Assembly: GCA_030522415.1 (NCBI GenBank)
Contig: JAMASW010000048.1
Span: forward strand, 46,001-110,000
Direction: 5' to 3'
Length of the DNA stretch: 64,000 nt
Origin: Channallabes apus
Lineage: Eukaryota; Chordata; Actinopteri; Siluriformes; Clariidae
In this document: positions 52,550 to 63,013 of the stretch, one piece after another
How positions within the stretch are numbered: the first letter of the stretch is position 1
Layout of the letters: every line of letters begins with the position of its first letter
The notes under the pieces: generated by a model
What the model was told of the DNA's origin: nothing
The model's database searches: none
What the model saw: the letters and a program-made list of their open reading frames with translations, nothing else
Translations under genes and position numbers: made by a program

Positions 52550-54488
52550 CTGCTATTATATACAGTAAATAGGTTCGTAAAAGGTACAATGTCTTCCGTT
52601 CATTCAGTTGCTTAAATCACAAAGAACTACCCCAACAAATAGCACTTACCAAATGATACAGACAGGTCAGAACCATTGTTAGGGTATCAAATGTGACCAT
52701 CAAGCTAACTCTCTACTTCAGTCAATTTTCAATTACAAAAATTACCAATAAGACATCAAAACTAGTAAAGAATTACATACCAGCTTTTGTAGAAATTCTT
52801 CATTGGGAATCGGCCAACATCTACAGAAGAATTCCCAGAAGACAGAAATGCCCAACACACCGATGAGACTGCCCCAAAGAGAAGCACTTATGAATCTGCT
52901 GTAAATCAGTGCTCCTGTTTGAAGTAATCTAATTGTGATTCCTGTTGAAAATACTCAATGTTGTCCAAAATTAAACTTACTTATTAACTGCCAAAAAAGG
53001 ACACTTGTTTGATCAAGCCAACTCAAATCACACCAACAAATAGCACTTACCAATTTATTCCAGAAGGTCAGCACCATTGTTAGGGTATCAGTTTTGACAA
53101 TAAAACATGTAGACTTCTTTATAGACCCTTTTGCCCTAATTCCCACTACATAATCTTAAAATTTACCTGTAGCCTTTTTCAAAAAGTTTGCCCTGATTCT
53201 TGACCAGTTTTTCATTCTGAAGAAACAGGCTTAGCAATGGTTCATTTAAATGCTCAGGGTCAGACCAAGACTTGAGGTGGTTCACAGTCCAACCCACACC
53301 ATTCACACAATAGAAGTGATGATGGTCTATTACTCCATGGTCAACAACCATGGTGATTCACACATTGATGGCCAGTTATTACTCTTGATTGGATGTAGTT
53401 AAATTGTAGTTTCATTGTGGTATTTGCAAACTTGCTCCAGTATAACTTACCAGGTTGATCATGCATTTTAATGTGGAATAGGTTAACCATATTTTACAAA
53501 CTTGCAATATGCTGTTCACCCCTAGGCAAGCAGCATACCTGCAGATCCATACTTTGTCTTTTGCAGTGGAAATTCGTTGAAAGTTGCCCCAACTTGCTTG
53601 CACTTACAGTAAAAATGTAGTAAATGTGCAACAATTAGGGTAACATTCAGTGATACGATGTAGAACCCACTTTCAGTATGGTCACTTTCAGTCAATTCAG
53701 TAATGTTCAAAACTCAGATGATACTGCCCAAAAGAGGTGCACATTAAATTCAGTGAAACATGTGCTAAAGTTTGAAGGAATCAAAACCCATTGTTTGTGC
53801 AAAGCATTTTCAGCCTGCCACTGTATAAGTTGTAAATTTTTCTTTAAGATGCTTTAATCACTAAAAACTACCCCAACAAATAGCACTTACCAAATGATTC
53901 AGACAGGTCAGCACCATTGTTAGGGTATCAACTGTGATAATGATGCCAACTGATTTCATTTTTATACATGAGTAGCCTACCAAAAAACAATGAGTACACA
54001 ACCAAACCATGACAGCTTTTGTAGATAATTTTCGAAATCTGTCATGTACCAACATCTACAGATCAACTGAAGTAGTCAAAAAAAGGGTTCAGGAAGTGGG
54101 CCACACGGATGAGACTGCCCCAAAGAGAAGCACTTATGAATCTGCTGTAAATCAGTGCTCCTATTTGAAGTAATCTAATTGTGATTCCTATTGAAAATAC
54201 TTTGTTGGAAAATGCTGTCCAATATTTCATAATTGAATCTGCAAATCCCTTGATCTACACTTGATTTGTGCAGTGGAAAGTCACTAAAGGTCACCCCAAC
54301 TTGTTTGCACTTACACTGCAAATGAGGTAAATGTGTTACAGTTAGGGTAACGCTCAGCAAATCAATGCAGGCCTCAGTCAAATGATGGTTCATATACAGA
54401 CGAAATTGCCCCAAAGAGTAGCACTTATTGAATCTATGAAATCTGTGCTTCTGTTTGAAACAATCTCAATCTTTTGAAGCCATTTGGT
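52550..54488. repeat. HOR unit 27, full A-B-C1-C2-D (1939 bp)
   Basis: Full unit with private AATAGGTTAACC and CCTGCCACTG in C1. Confidence 0.85.
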
Positions 54489-56397
54489 CTGCTTTTATAT
54501 ACAGTAAATAGGTTCGTAAAAGGTACAATTTCTTCCGTTCATTCAGTTGCTTAAATCACAAAGAACTACCCCAACAAATAGCACTTACCAAATGATACAG
54601 ACAGGTCAGAACCATTGTTAGGGTATCAAAGGTGACCATCAAGCTAACTCTCTACTTCAATCAATTTTCAATTACAAAAATTACCAATAACAGATCAAAA
54701 CTAGTAAAGAATTACATACCAGCTTTTGTAGAAATTCTTCATTGGGAATCGACCAACATCTACAGAAGAATTCCCAGAAGACAGAAATGTCCAACACTGC
54801 CCCAAAGAGAAGCACTTATGAATCTGCTGTAAATCAGTGCTCCTGTTTGAAGTAATCTAATTGTGATTCCTGTTGAAAATACTCAATGTTGTCCAAAATT
54901 AAACTTACTTATTAACTGCCAAAAAAGGACAGTTGTTTGATCAAGCCAACTCAAATCACACCAACAAATAGCACTTACCAATATATTCCAGAAGGTCAGC
55001 ACCATTGTTAGGGTATCAGTTTTGACAATAAAACATGTAGACTTCTTTATAGACCCTTTTGCCCTAATTCCCAGTACATAATCTTAAAATTTACCTGTAG
55101 CCTTTTTCAAAAAGTTTGCCCTGATTCTTGACCAGTTTTTCATTCTGAAGAAACAGGCTTAGCAATGGTTCATTTAAATGCTCAGGGTCAGACCAAGACT
55201 TGAGGTGGTTCACAGTCCAACCCACACCATTCACACAATAGAAGTGATGATGGTCTATTACTCCATGGTCAACAACCATGGTGATTCACACATTGATGGC
55301 CAGTTATTACTCTTGATTGGATGTAGTTAAATTGTAGTTTCATTGTGGTATTTGCAAACTTGCTCCAGTATAACTTACCAGGTTGATCATGCATTTTAAT
55401 GTGGAATAGTTTAACCATATTTTACAAACTTGCAATATGCTGTTCACCCCTAGGCAAGCAGCATGCCTGCAGATCCATACTTTGTCTTTTGCAGTGGAAA
55501 TTCGTTGAAAGTTGCCCCAACTTGCTTGCACTTACAGTAAAAATGTAGTAAATGTGCAACAATTAGGGTAACATTCAGTGATACGATGTAGAACCCACTT
55601 AATTCAGTAATGTTCAAAACTCAGATGATACTGCACAAAAGAGGTGCACATTAAATTCAGTGAAACATGTGCTAAAGTTTGAAGGAATCAAAACCCATTG
55701 TTTGTGCAAAGCATTTTCAGCCTGACTCTGTATAAGTTGTAAATTTTTCTTTAAGGTGCTTTAATCACTAAAAACTACCCCAACAAATAGCACTTACCAA
55801 ATGATTCAGACAGGTCAGCACCATTGTTAGGGTATCAACTGTGATAATGATGCCAACTGATTTCATTTTTATACATGAGTAGCCTACCAAAAAACAATGA
55901 GTACACAACCAAACCATGCCAGCTTTTGTAGATAATTTTCGAAATCTGTCATGTACCAACATCTACAGATCAACTGAAGTAGTCAAAAAAAGGGTTCAGG
56001 AAGTGTGCCACACACGGATGAGACTGCCCCAAAGAGAAGCACTTATGAATCTGCTGTAAATCAGTGCTCCTATTTGAAGTAATCTAATTGTGATTCCTAT
56101 TGAAAATACTTTGTTGGAAAATGCTGTCCAATATTTCATAATTGAATCTGCAAATCCCTTGATCTACACTTGATTTGTGCAGTGGAAAGTCACTAAAGGT
56201 CACCCCAACTTGTTTGCACTTACACTGCAAATGAGGTAAATGTGTTACAGTTAGGGTAACGCTCAGCAAATCAATGCAGGCCTCAGTCAAATGATGGTTC
56301 ATATACAGACGAAATTGCCCCAAAGAGTAGCACTTATTGAATCTATGAAATCTGTGCTTCTGTTTGAAACAATCTCAATCTTTTGAAGCCATTTGGT
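54489..56397. repeat. HOR unit 28, full A-B-C1-C2-D (1909 bp)
   Basis: Full module order, but C1 lacks the 21-bp segment and has CTGCACAAAAG. That is the C1 form otherwise found after A' in long units, so the unit may derive from a long unit that lost its A' block. Confidence 0.85.
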
Positions 56398-58324
56398 CTG
56401 CTTTTATATACAGTAAATAGGTTCGTAAAAGGTACAATTTCTTCCGTTCATTCAGTTGCTTAAATCACAAAGAACTACCCCAACAAATAGCACTTACCAA
56501 ATGATACAGACAGGTCAGAACCATTGTTAGGGTATCAAAGGTGACCATCAAGCTAACTCTCTACTTCAATCAATTTTCAATTACAAAAATTACCAATAAC
56601 AGATCAAAACTAGTAAAGAATTACATACCAGCTTTTGTAGAAATTCTTCATTGGGAATCGACCAACATCTACAGAAGAATTCCCAGAAGACAGAAATGTC
56701 CAACACTGCCCCAAAGAGAAGCACTTATGAATCTGCTGTAAATCAGTGCTCCTGTTTGAAGTAATCTAATTGTGATTCCTGTTGAAAATACTCAATGTTG
56801 TCCAAAATTAAACTTACTTATTAACTGCCAAAAAAGGACACTTGTTTGATCAAGCCAACTCAAATCACACCAACAAATAGCACTTACCAATTTATTCCAG
56901 AAGGTCAGCACCATTGTTAGGGTATCAGTTTTGACAATAAAACATGTAGACTTCTTTATAGACCCTTTTGCCCTAATTCCCACTACATAATCTTAAAATT
57001 TACCTGTAGCCTTTTTCAAAAAGTTTGCCCTGATTCTTGACCAGTTTTTCATTCTGAAGAAACAGGCTTAGCAATGGTTCATTTAAATGCTCAGGGTCAG
57101 ACCAAGACTTGAGGTGGTTCACAGTCCAACCCACACCATTCACACAATAGAAGTGATGATGGTCTATTACTCCATGGTCAACAACCATGGTGATTCACAC
57201 ATTGATGGCCAGTTATTACTCTTGATTGGATGTAGTTAAATTGTAGTTTCATTGTGGTATTTGCAAACTTGCTCCAGTATAACTTACCAGGTTGATCATG
57301 CATTTTAATGTGGAATAGTTTAACCATATTTTACAAACTTGCAATATGCTGTTCACCCCTAGGCAAGCAGCATACCTGCAGATCCATACTTTGTCTTTTG
57401 CAGTGGAAATTCGTTGAAAGTTGCCCCAACTTGCTTGCACTTACAGTAAAAATGTAGTAAATGTGCAACAATTAGGGTAACATTCAGTGATACGATGTAG
57501 AACCCACGTTCAGTATGGTCACTTTCAGTCAATTCAGTAATGTTCAAAACTCAGATGATACTGCCCAAAAGAGGTGCACATTAAATTCAGTGAAACATGT
57601 GCTAAAGTTTGAAGGAATCAAAACCCATTGTTTGTGCAAAGCATTTTCAGCCTGACACTGTATAAGTTGTAAATTTTTCTTTAAGATGCTTTAATCACTA
57701 AAAACTACCCCAACAAATAGCACTTACCAAATGATTCAGACAGGTCAGCACCATTGTTAGGGTATCAACTGTGATAATGATGCCAACTGATTTCATTTTT
57801 ATACATGAGTAGCCTACCAAAAAACAATGAGTACACAACCAAACCATGACAGCTTTTGTAGATAATTTTCGAAATCTGTCATGTACCAACATCTACAGAT
57901 CAACTGAAGTAGTCAAAAAAGGGTTCAGGAAGTGGGCCACACGGATGAGACTGCCCCAAAGAGAAGCACTTATGAATCTGCTGTAAATCAGTGCTCCTAT
58001 TTGAAGTAATCTAATTGTGATTCCTATTGAAAATACTTTGTTGGAAAATGCTGTCCAATATTTCATAATTGAATCTGCAAATCCCTTGATCTACACTTGA
58101 TTTGTGCAGTGGAAAGTCACTAAAGGTCACCCCAACTTGTTTGCACTTACACTGCAAATGAGGTAAATGTGTTACAGTTAGGGTAACGCTCAGCAAATCA
58201 ATGCAGGCCTCAGTCAAATGATGGTTCATATACAGACGAAATTGCCCCAAAGAGTAGCACTTATTGAATCTATGAAATCTGTGCTTCTGTTTGAAACAAT
58301 CTCAATCTTTTGAAGCCATTTGGT
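56398..58324. repeat. HOR unit 29, full A-B-C1-C2-D (1927 bp)
   Basis: Full unit with private CCCACGTTCAG in C1 and a shorter A run (GTCAAAAAAGGG) in C2. Confidence 0.85.
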
Positions 58325-60233
58325 CTGCTTTTATATACAGTAAATAGGTTCGTAAAAGGTACAATTTCTTCCGTTCATTCAGTTGCTTAAATCACAAAGA
58401 ACTACCCCAACAAATAGCACTTACCAAATGATACAGACAGGTCAGAACCATTGTTAGGGTATCAAAGGTGACCATCAAGCTAACTCTCTACTTCAATCAA
58501 TTTTCAATTACAAAAATTACCAATAACAGATCAAAACTAGTAAAGAATTACATACCAGCTTTTGTAGAAATTCTTCATTGGGAATCGACCAACATCTACA
58601 GAAGAATTCCCAGAAGACAGAAATGTCCAACACTGCCCCAAAGAGAAGCACTTATGAATCTGCTGTAAATCAGTGCTCCTGTTTGAAGTAATCTAATTGT
58701 GATTCCTGTTGAAAATACTCAATGTTGTCCAAAATTAAACTTACTTATTAACTGCCAAAAAAGGACAGTTGTTTGATCAAGCCAACTCAAATCACACCAA
58801 CAAATAGCACTTACCAATATATTCCAGAAGGTCAGCACCATTGTTAGGGTATCAGTTTTGACAATAAAACATGTAGACTTCTTTATAGACCCTTTTGCCC
58901 TAATTCCCAGTACATAATCTTAAAATTTACCTGTAGCCTTTTTCAAAAAGTTTGCCCTGATTCTTGACCAGTTTTTCATTCTGAAGAAACAGGCTTAGCA
59001 ATGGTTCATTTAAATGCTCAGGGTCAGACCAAGACTTGAGGTGGTTCACAGTCCAACCCACACCATTCACACAATAGAAGTGATGATGGTCTATTACTCC
59101 ATGGTCAACAACCATGGTGATTCACACATTGATGGCCAGTTATTACTCTTGATTGGATGTAGTTAAATTGTAGTTTCATTGTGGTATTTGCAAACTTGCT
59201 CCAGTATAACTTACCAGGTTGATCATGCATTTTAATGTGGAATAGTTTAACCATATTTTACAAACTTGCAATATGCTGTTCACCCCTAGGCAAGCAGCAT
59301 ACCTGCAGATCCATACTTTGTCTTTTGCAGTGGAAATTCGTTGAAAGTTGCCCCAACTTGCTTGCACTTACAGTAAAAATGTAGTAAATGTGCAACAATT
59401 AGGGTAACATTCAGTGATACGATGTAGAACCCACTTAATTCAGTAATGTTCAAAACTCAGATGATACTGCACAAAAGAGGTGCACATTAAATTCAGTGAA
59501 ACATGTGCTAAAGTTTGAAGGAATCAAAACCCATTGTTTGTGCAAAGCATTTTCAGCCTGACTCTGTATAAGTTGTAAATTTTTCTTTAAGGTGCTTTAA
59601 TCACTAAAAACTACCCCAACAAATAGCACTTACCAAATGATTCAGACAGGTCAGCACCATTGTTAGGGTATCAACTGTGATAATGATGCCAACTGATTTC
59701 ATTTTTATACATGAGTAGCCTACCAAAAAACAATGAGTACACAACCAAACCATGACAGCTTTTGTAGATAATTTTCGAAATCTGTCATGTACCAACATCT
59801 ACAGATCAACTGAAGTAGTCAAAAAAAGGGTTCAGGAAGTGTGCCACACACGGATGAGACTGCCCCAAAGAGAAGCACTTATGAATCTGCTGTAAATCAG
59901 TGCTCCTATTTGAAGTAATCTAATTGTGATTCCTATTGAAAATACTTTGTTGGAAAATGCTGTCCAATATTTCATAATTGAATCTGCAAATCCCTTGATC
60001 TACACTTGATTTGTGCAGTGGAAAGTCACTAAAGGTCACCCCAACTTGTTTGCACTTACACTGCAAATGAGGTAAATGTGTTACAGTTAGGGTAACGCTC
60101 AGCAAATCAATGCAGGCCTCAGTCAAATGATGGTTCATATACAGACGAAATTGCCCCAAAGAGTAGCACTTATTGAATCTATGAAATCTGTGCTTCTGTT
60201 TGAAACAATCTCAATCTTTTGAAGCCATTTGGT
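58325..60233. repeat. HOR unit 30, full A-B-C1-C2-D (1909 bp)
   Basis: Same length and C1 subtype as unit 28, but C1 has GCAGCATACC rather than GCAGCATGCC. Confidence 0.85.
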
Positions 60234-62350
60234 CTGCTTTTATATACAGTAAATAGGTTCGTAAAAGGTACAATTTCTTCCGTTCATTCAGTTGCTTAAA
60301 TCACAAAGAACTACCCCAACAAATAGCACTTACCAAATGATACAGACAGGTCAGAACCATTGTTAGGGTATCAAAGGTGACCATCAAGCTAACTCTCTAC
60401 TTCAATCAATTTTCAATTACAAAAATTACCAATAACAGATCAAAACTAGTAAAGAATTACATACCAGCTTTTGTAGAAATTCTTCATTGGGAATCGACCA
60501 ACATCTACAGAAGAATTCCCAGAAGACAGAAATGTCCAACACTGCCCCAAAGAGAAGCACTTATGAATCTGCTGTAAATCAGTGCTCCTGTTTGAAGTAA
60601 TCTAATTGTGATTCCTGTTGAAAATACTCAATGTTGTCCAAAATTAAACTTACTTATTAACTGCCAAAAAAGGACAGTTGTTTGATCAAGCCAACTCAAA
60701 TCACACCAACAAATAGCACTTACCAATATATTCCAGAAGGTCAGCACCATTGTTAGGGTATCAGTTTTGACAATAAAACATGTAGACTTCTTTATAGACC
60801 CTTTTGCCCTAATTCCCAGTACATAATCTTAAAATTTACCTGTAGCCTTTTTCAAAAAGTTTGCCCTGATTCTTGACCAGTTTTTCATTCTGAAGAAACA
60901 GGCTTAGCAATGGTTCATTTAAATGCTCAGGGTCAGACCAAGACTTGAGGTGGTTCACAGTCCAACCCACACCATTCACACAATAGAAGTGATGATGGTC
61001 TATTACTCCATGGTCAACAACCATGGTGATTCACACATTGATGGCCAGTTATTACTCTTGATTGGATGTAGTTAAATTGTAGTTTCATTGTGGTCTTTGC
61101 AAACTTGCTCCAGTATAACTTACCAGGTTGATCATGCATTTTAATGTGGAATAGTTTAACCATATTTTACAAACTTGCAATATGCTGTTCACCCCTAGGC
61201 AAGCAGCATGCCTGCAGATCCATACTTTGTCTTTTGCAGTGGAAATTCGTTGAAAGTTGCCCCAACTTGCTTGCACTTACAGTAAAAATGTAGTAAATGT
61301 GCAACAATTAGGGTAACATTCAGTGATACGATGTAGAACCCACTTTCAGTATGGTCACTTTCAGTCAATTCAGTAATGTTCAAAACTCAGATGATACTGC
61401 CCAAAAGAGGTGCACATTAAATTCAGTGAAACATGTGCTAAAGTTTGAAGGAATCAAAACCCATTGTTTGTGCAAAGCATTTTCAGCCTGACTCTGTATA
61501 AGTTGTAAATTTTTCTTTAAGGTGCTTTAATCACTAAAAACTACCCCAACAAATAGCACTTACCAAATGATACAGACAGGTCAGAACCATTGTTAGGGTA
61601 TCAAAGGTGACCATCAAGCTAACTCTCTACTTCAATCAATTTTCAATTACAAAAATTACCAATAACAGATCAAAACTAGTAAAGAATTACATACCAGCTT
61701 TTGTAGAAATTCTTCATTGGGAATCGACCAACATCTACAGAAGAATTCCCAGAAGACAGAAATGTCCAACAATGGTCAACAACCATGGTGATTCACACAT
61801 TGATGACCAGTTATTACTCTTGATTGGATGTAGTTAAATTGTAGTTTCATTGTGGTATTTGCAAACTTGCTCCAGTATAACTTACCAGGTTGATCATGCA
61901 TTTTAATGTGGAATAGTTTAACCATATTTTACAAACTTGCAATATGCTGTTCACCCCTAGGCAAGCAGCATGCCTGCAGATCCATACTTTGTCTTTTGCA
62001 GTGGAAATTCGTTGAAAGTTGCCCCAACTTGCTTGCACTTACAGTAAAAATGTAGTAAATGTGCAACAATTAGGGTAACATTCAGTGATACGATGTAGAA
62101 CCCACTTAATTCAGTAATGTTCAAAACTCAGATGATACTGCACAAAAGAGGTGCACATTAAATTCAGTGAAACATGTGCTAAAGTTTGAAGGAATCAGAA
62201 CCCATTGTTTGTGCAAAGCATTTTCAGCCTGACTCTGTATAAGTTGTAAATTTTTCTTTAAGGTGCTTAAATCACTAAAAACTACCCCAACAAATAGCAC
62301 TTACCAAATGATTCAGACAGGTCAGCACCATTGTTAGGGTATCAACTGTG
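60234..62350. repeat. HOR unit 31, long type cut in C2 by the LINE
   Basis: Order is A-B-C1-A'-C1-C2. It matches unit 25 at offset 13020, including GTGGTCTTTGC, with a private GAATCAGAACCC near 62196. C2 stops after GGTATCAACTGTG, where the LINE 3' tail begins; the rest of C2 and D are absent. Confidence 0.85.
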
Positions 62351-62372
62351 TCAAAGTCAAAGTCAAAGTCAA
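62351..62372 (-). repeat. LINE 3' tail, TTTGAC repeats
   Basis: The plus strand reads TCAAAG three times and then TCAA, that is, tandem TTTGAC on the element strand. L2/CR1-type elements end in short tandem repeats of this sort rather than poly(A). The tail abuts the satellite directly, with TG possibly shared by both sides. Confidence 0.75.
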
Positions 62373-62373
62373 C

Positions 62374-62379
62374 TTTATT
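62374..62379 (-). promoter_or_regulatory. AATAAA just upstream of the LINE 3' tail
   Basis: TTTATT on the plus strand is AATAAA on the element strand, a few bases before the tail. It could act as a polyadenylation signal, but elements of this group usually define their 3' end by a tail and stem-loop recognised by the reverse transcriptase, so its use is uncertain. Confidence 0.4.
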
Positions 62380-62818
62380 GTCAATTCTGCTACATGTACA
62401 GTGCATACATATAGAGAATCGAAATTGCGTTACTCTCGCCCTATTTACAAATAACACTGAAGAGGTTTAAAAAAAAAAAATAAATAAAAAATAAAAAAAA
62501 AAAATAAAAAAATAAAAAACTTAAATAACACAAACTTAGAAAGGCAACAGAGGTGAGGTAATTTAGTTACTATCCTGCAAAAAGGGACAGTTAACAACAC
62601 AGAACGGTACAGTGCAATTGGAATAGTGCAAGTGTGCTTATTTTAGTTGAAAAGAAAGTGACAAGTGACAACATAATGAGCTATATGAATCAGTAAACAA
62701 AATGGGAAATAAATCCAGTGAGAACAAGGAATGTTTTTTTTTTTTTTTTTTTTTTTCACCGGTTTGAGGTAGTGAAAGTACCATTGGTGCCTGGAGCACA
62801 AAGTGACAGGTGCAAGTG
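62380..62818 (-). other. LINE 3' untranslated region with A-rich and T-rich tracts
   Basis: There is no coding potential in this stretch. It contains an A-rich low-complexity tract at about 62468-62519 (plus strand) and a run of 23 T at 62734-62756. The rest is unique sequence of ordinary composition. It links the microsatellite to the element's 3' end and has no similarity by eye to the satellite modules. Confidence 0.65.
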
Positions 62819-62916
62819 TATGTGTGAGTGAGTGTGTGAGTTATTGTGAGTGTTGTGTGCCTGAGAGCGTGTGTGTGTGTGTGTGTGTGTGAGGTTTTTG
62901 TGAGTGTTTGTCTGAG

Positions 62917-62978
<62 letters not shown>

Positions 62979-63000
62979 TGAGTGTGTGCGAGTGTGTGTG
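62819..63000. repeat. Compound TG-rich microsatellite in the LINE 3' region
   Basis: The core is (TG)26 at 62921-62972, preceded by (GT)11 at 62869-62890, with TGAG interruptions. The segment TTGTGAGTG...CTGAGAGCG occurs twice (near 62844-62869 and 62898-62920), each time leading into a TG run, so a minisatellite step overlies the dinucleotide repeat. A 68-codon minus-strand frame here that encodes mainly His-Thr repeats is only the microsatellite read as codons. Confidence 0.9.
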
Positions 63001-63013
63001 AAAAATGAAGGAG

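Larger units (their letters stand above)
1..62350. repeat. Higher-order satellite array, 31 units of A-B-C1-C2-D type
   Basis: The whole interval is built from five diverged modules in a fixed order. The same short open frames return in register about every 1.4, 1.9 or 2.67 kb. Corresponding modules in different units differ only by scattered substitutions and small indels, whereas different modules within a unit are strongly diverged and align mainly over short boxes. This is the pattern of a higher-order repeat homogenised by unequal exchange. The array is AT-rich and has no reading frame longer than 79 codons on either strand. It runs off the left edge and ends at 62350 against a LINE. Centromeric or pericentromeric location is plausible for such an array but is inference; no sequence feature here proves it. 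Confidence 0.95.

Noticed and set aside
1..62350. CRISPR array
   Set aside because: The repeats are long modules with no short constant repeat alternating with unique spacers, and the intervals between boxes are themselves repeated. The context is eukaryotic and no cas genes are present.
1..62350. Interstitial telomere repeat
   Set aside because: TTAGGG occurs only once per X box and never in tandem.
1..62350. CENP-B box (NTTCGNNNNANNCGGGN)
   Set aside because: The TTCG sites checked (such as ATTCGTTGAAAG, GTTCGTAAAAGG and TTTCGAAATC) lack the CGGG half. No canonical site was seen by eye; a pattern search of both strands would settle it.
1..62350. rRNA, tRNA or snRNA gene cluster as the origin of the tandem array
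   Set aside because: No conserved rRNA stretches, tRNA A/B boxes with a cloverleaf, or snRNA core sequences were recognised in any module.
144..62457. About 160 open frames of 60-79 codons in the array, on both strands
   Set aside because: They recur in exact register with the satellite unit, often overlap one another, many use non-ATG starts, and vary at codon-changing sites. They are by-products of periodic AT-rich sequence.
62734..62756. Run of 23 T as the poly(A) tail of a separate minus-strand retrotransposed copy
   Set aside because: The sequence on both sides seems to belong to the same LINE 3' region, no target-site duplication is visible, and the element has its own TTTGAC tail at 62351.
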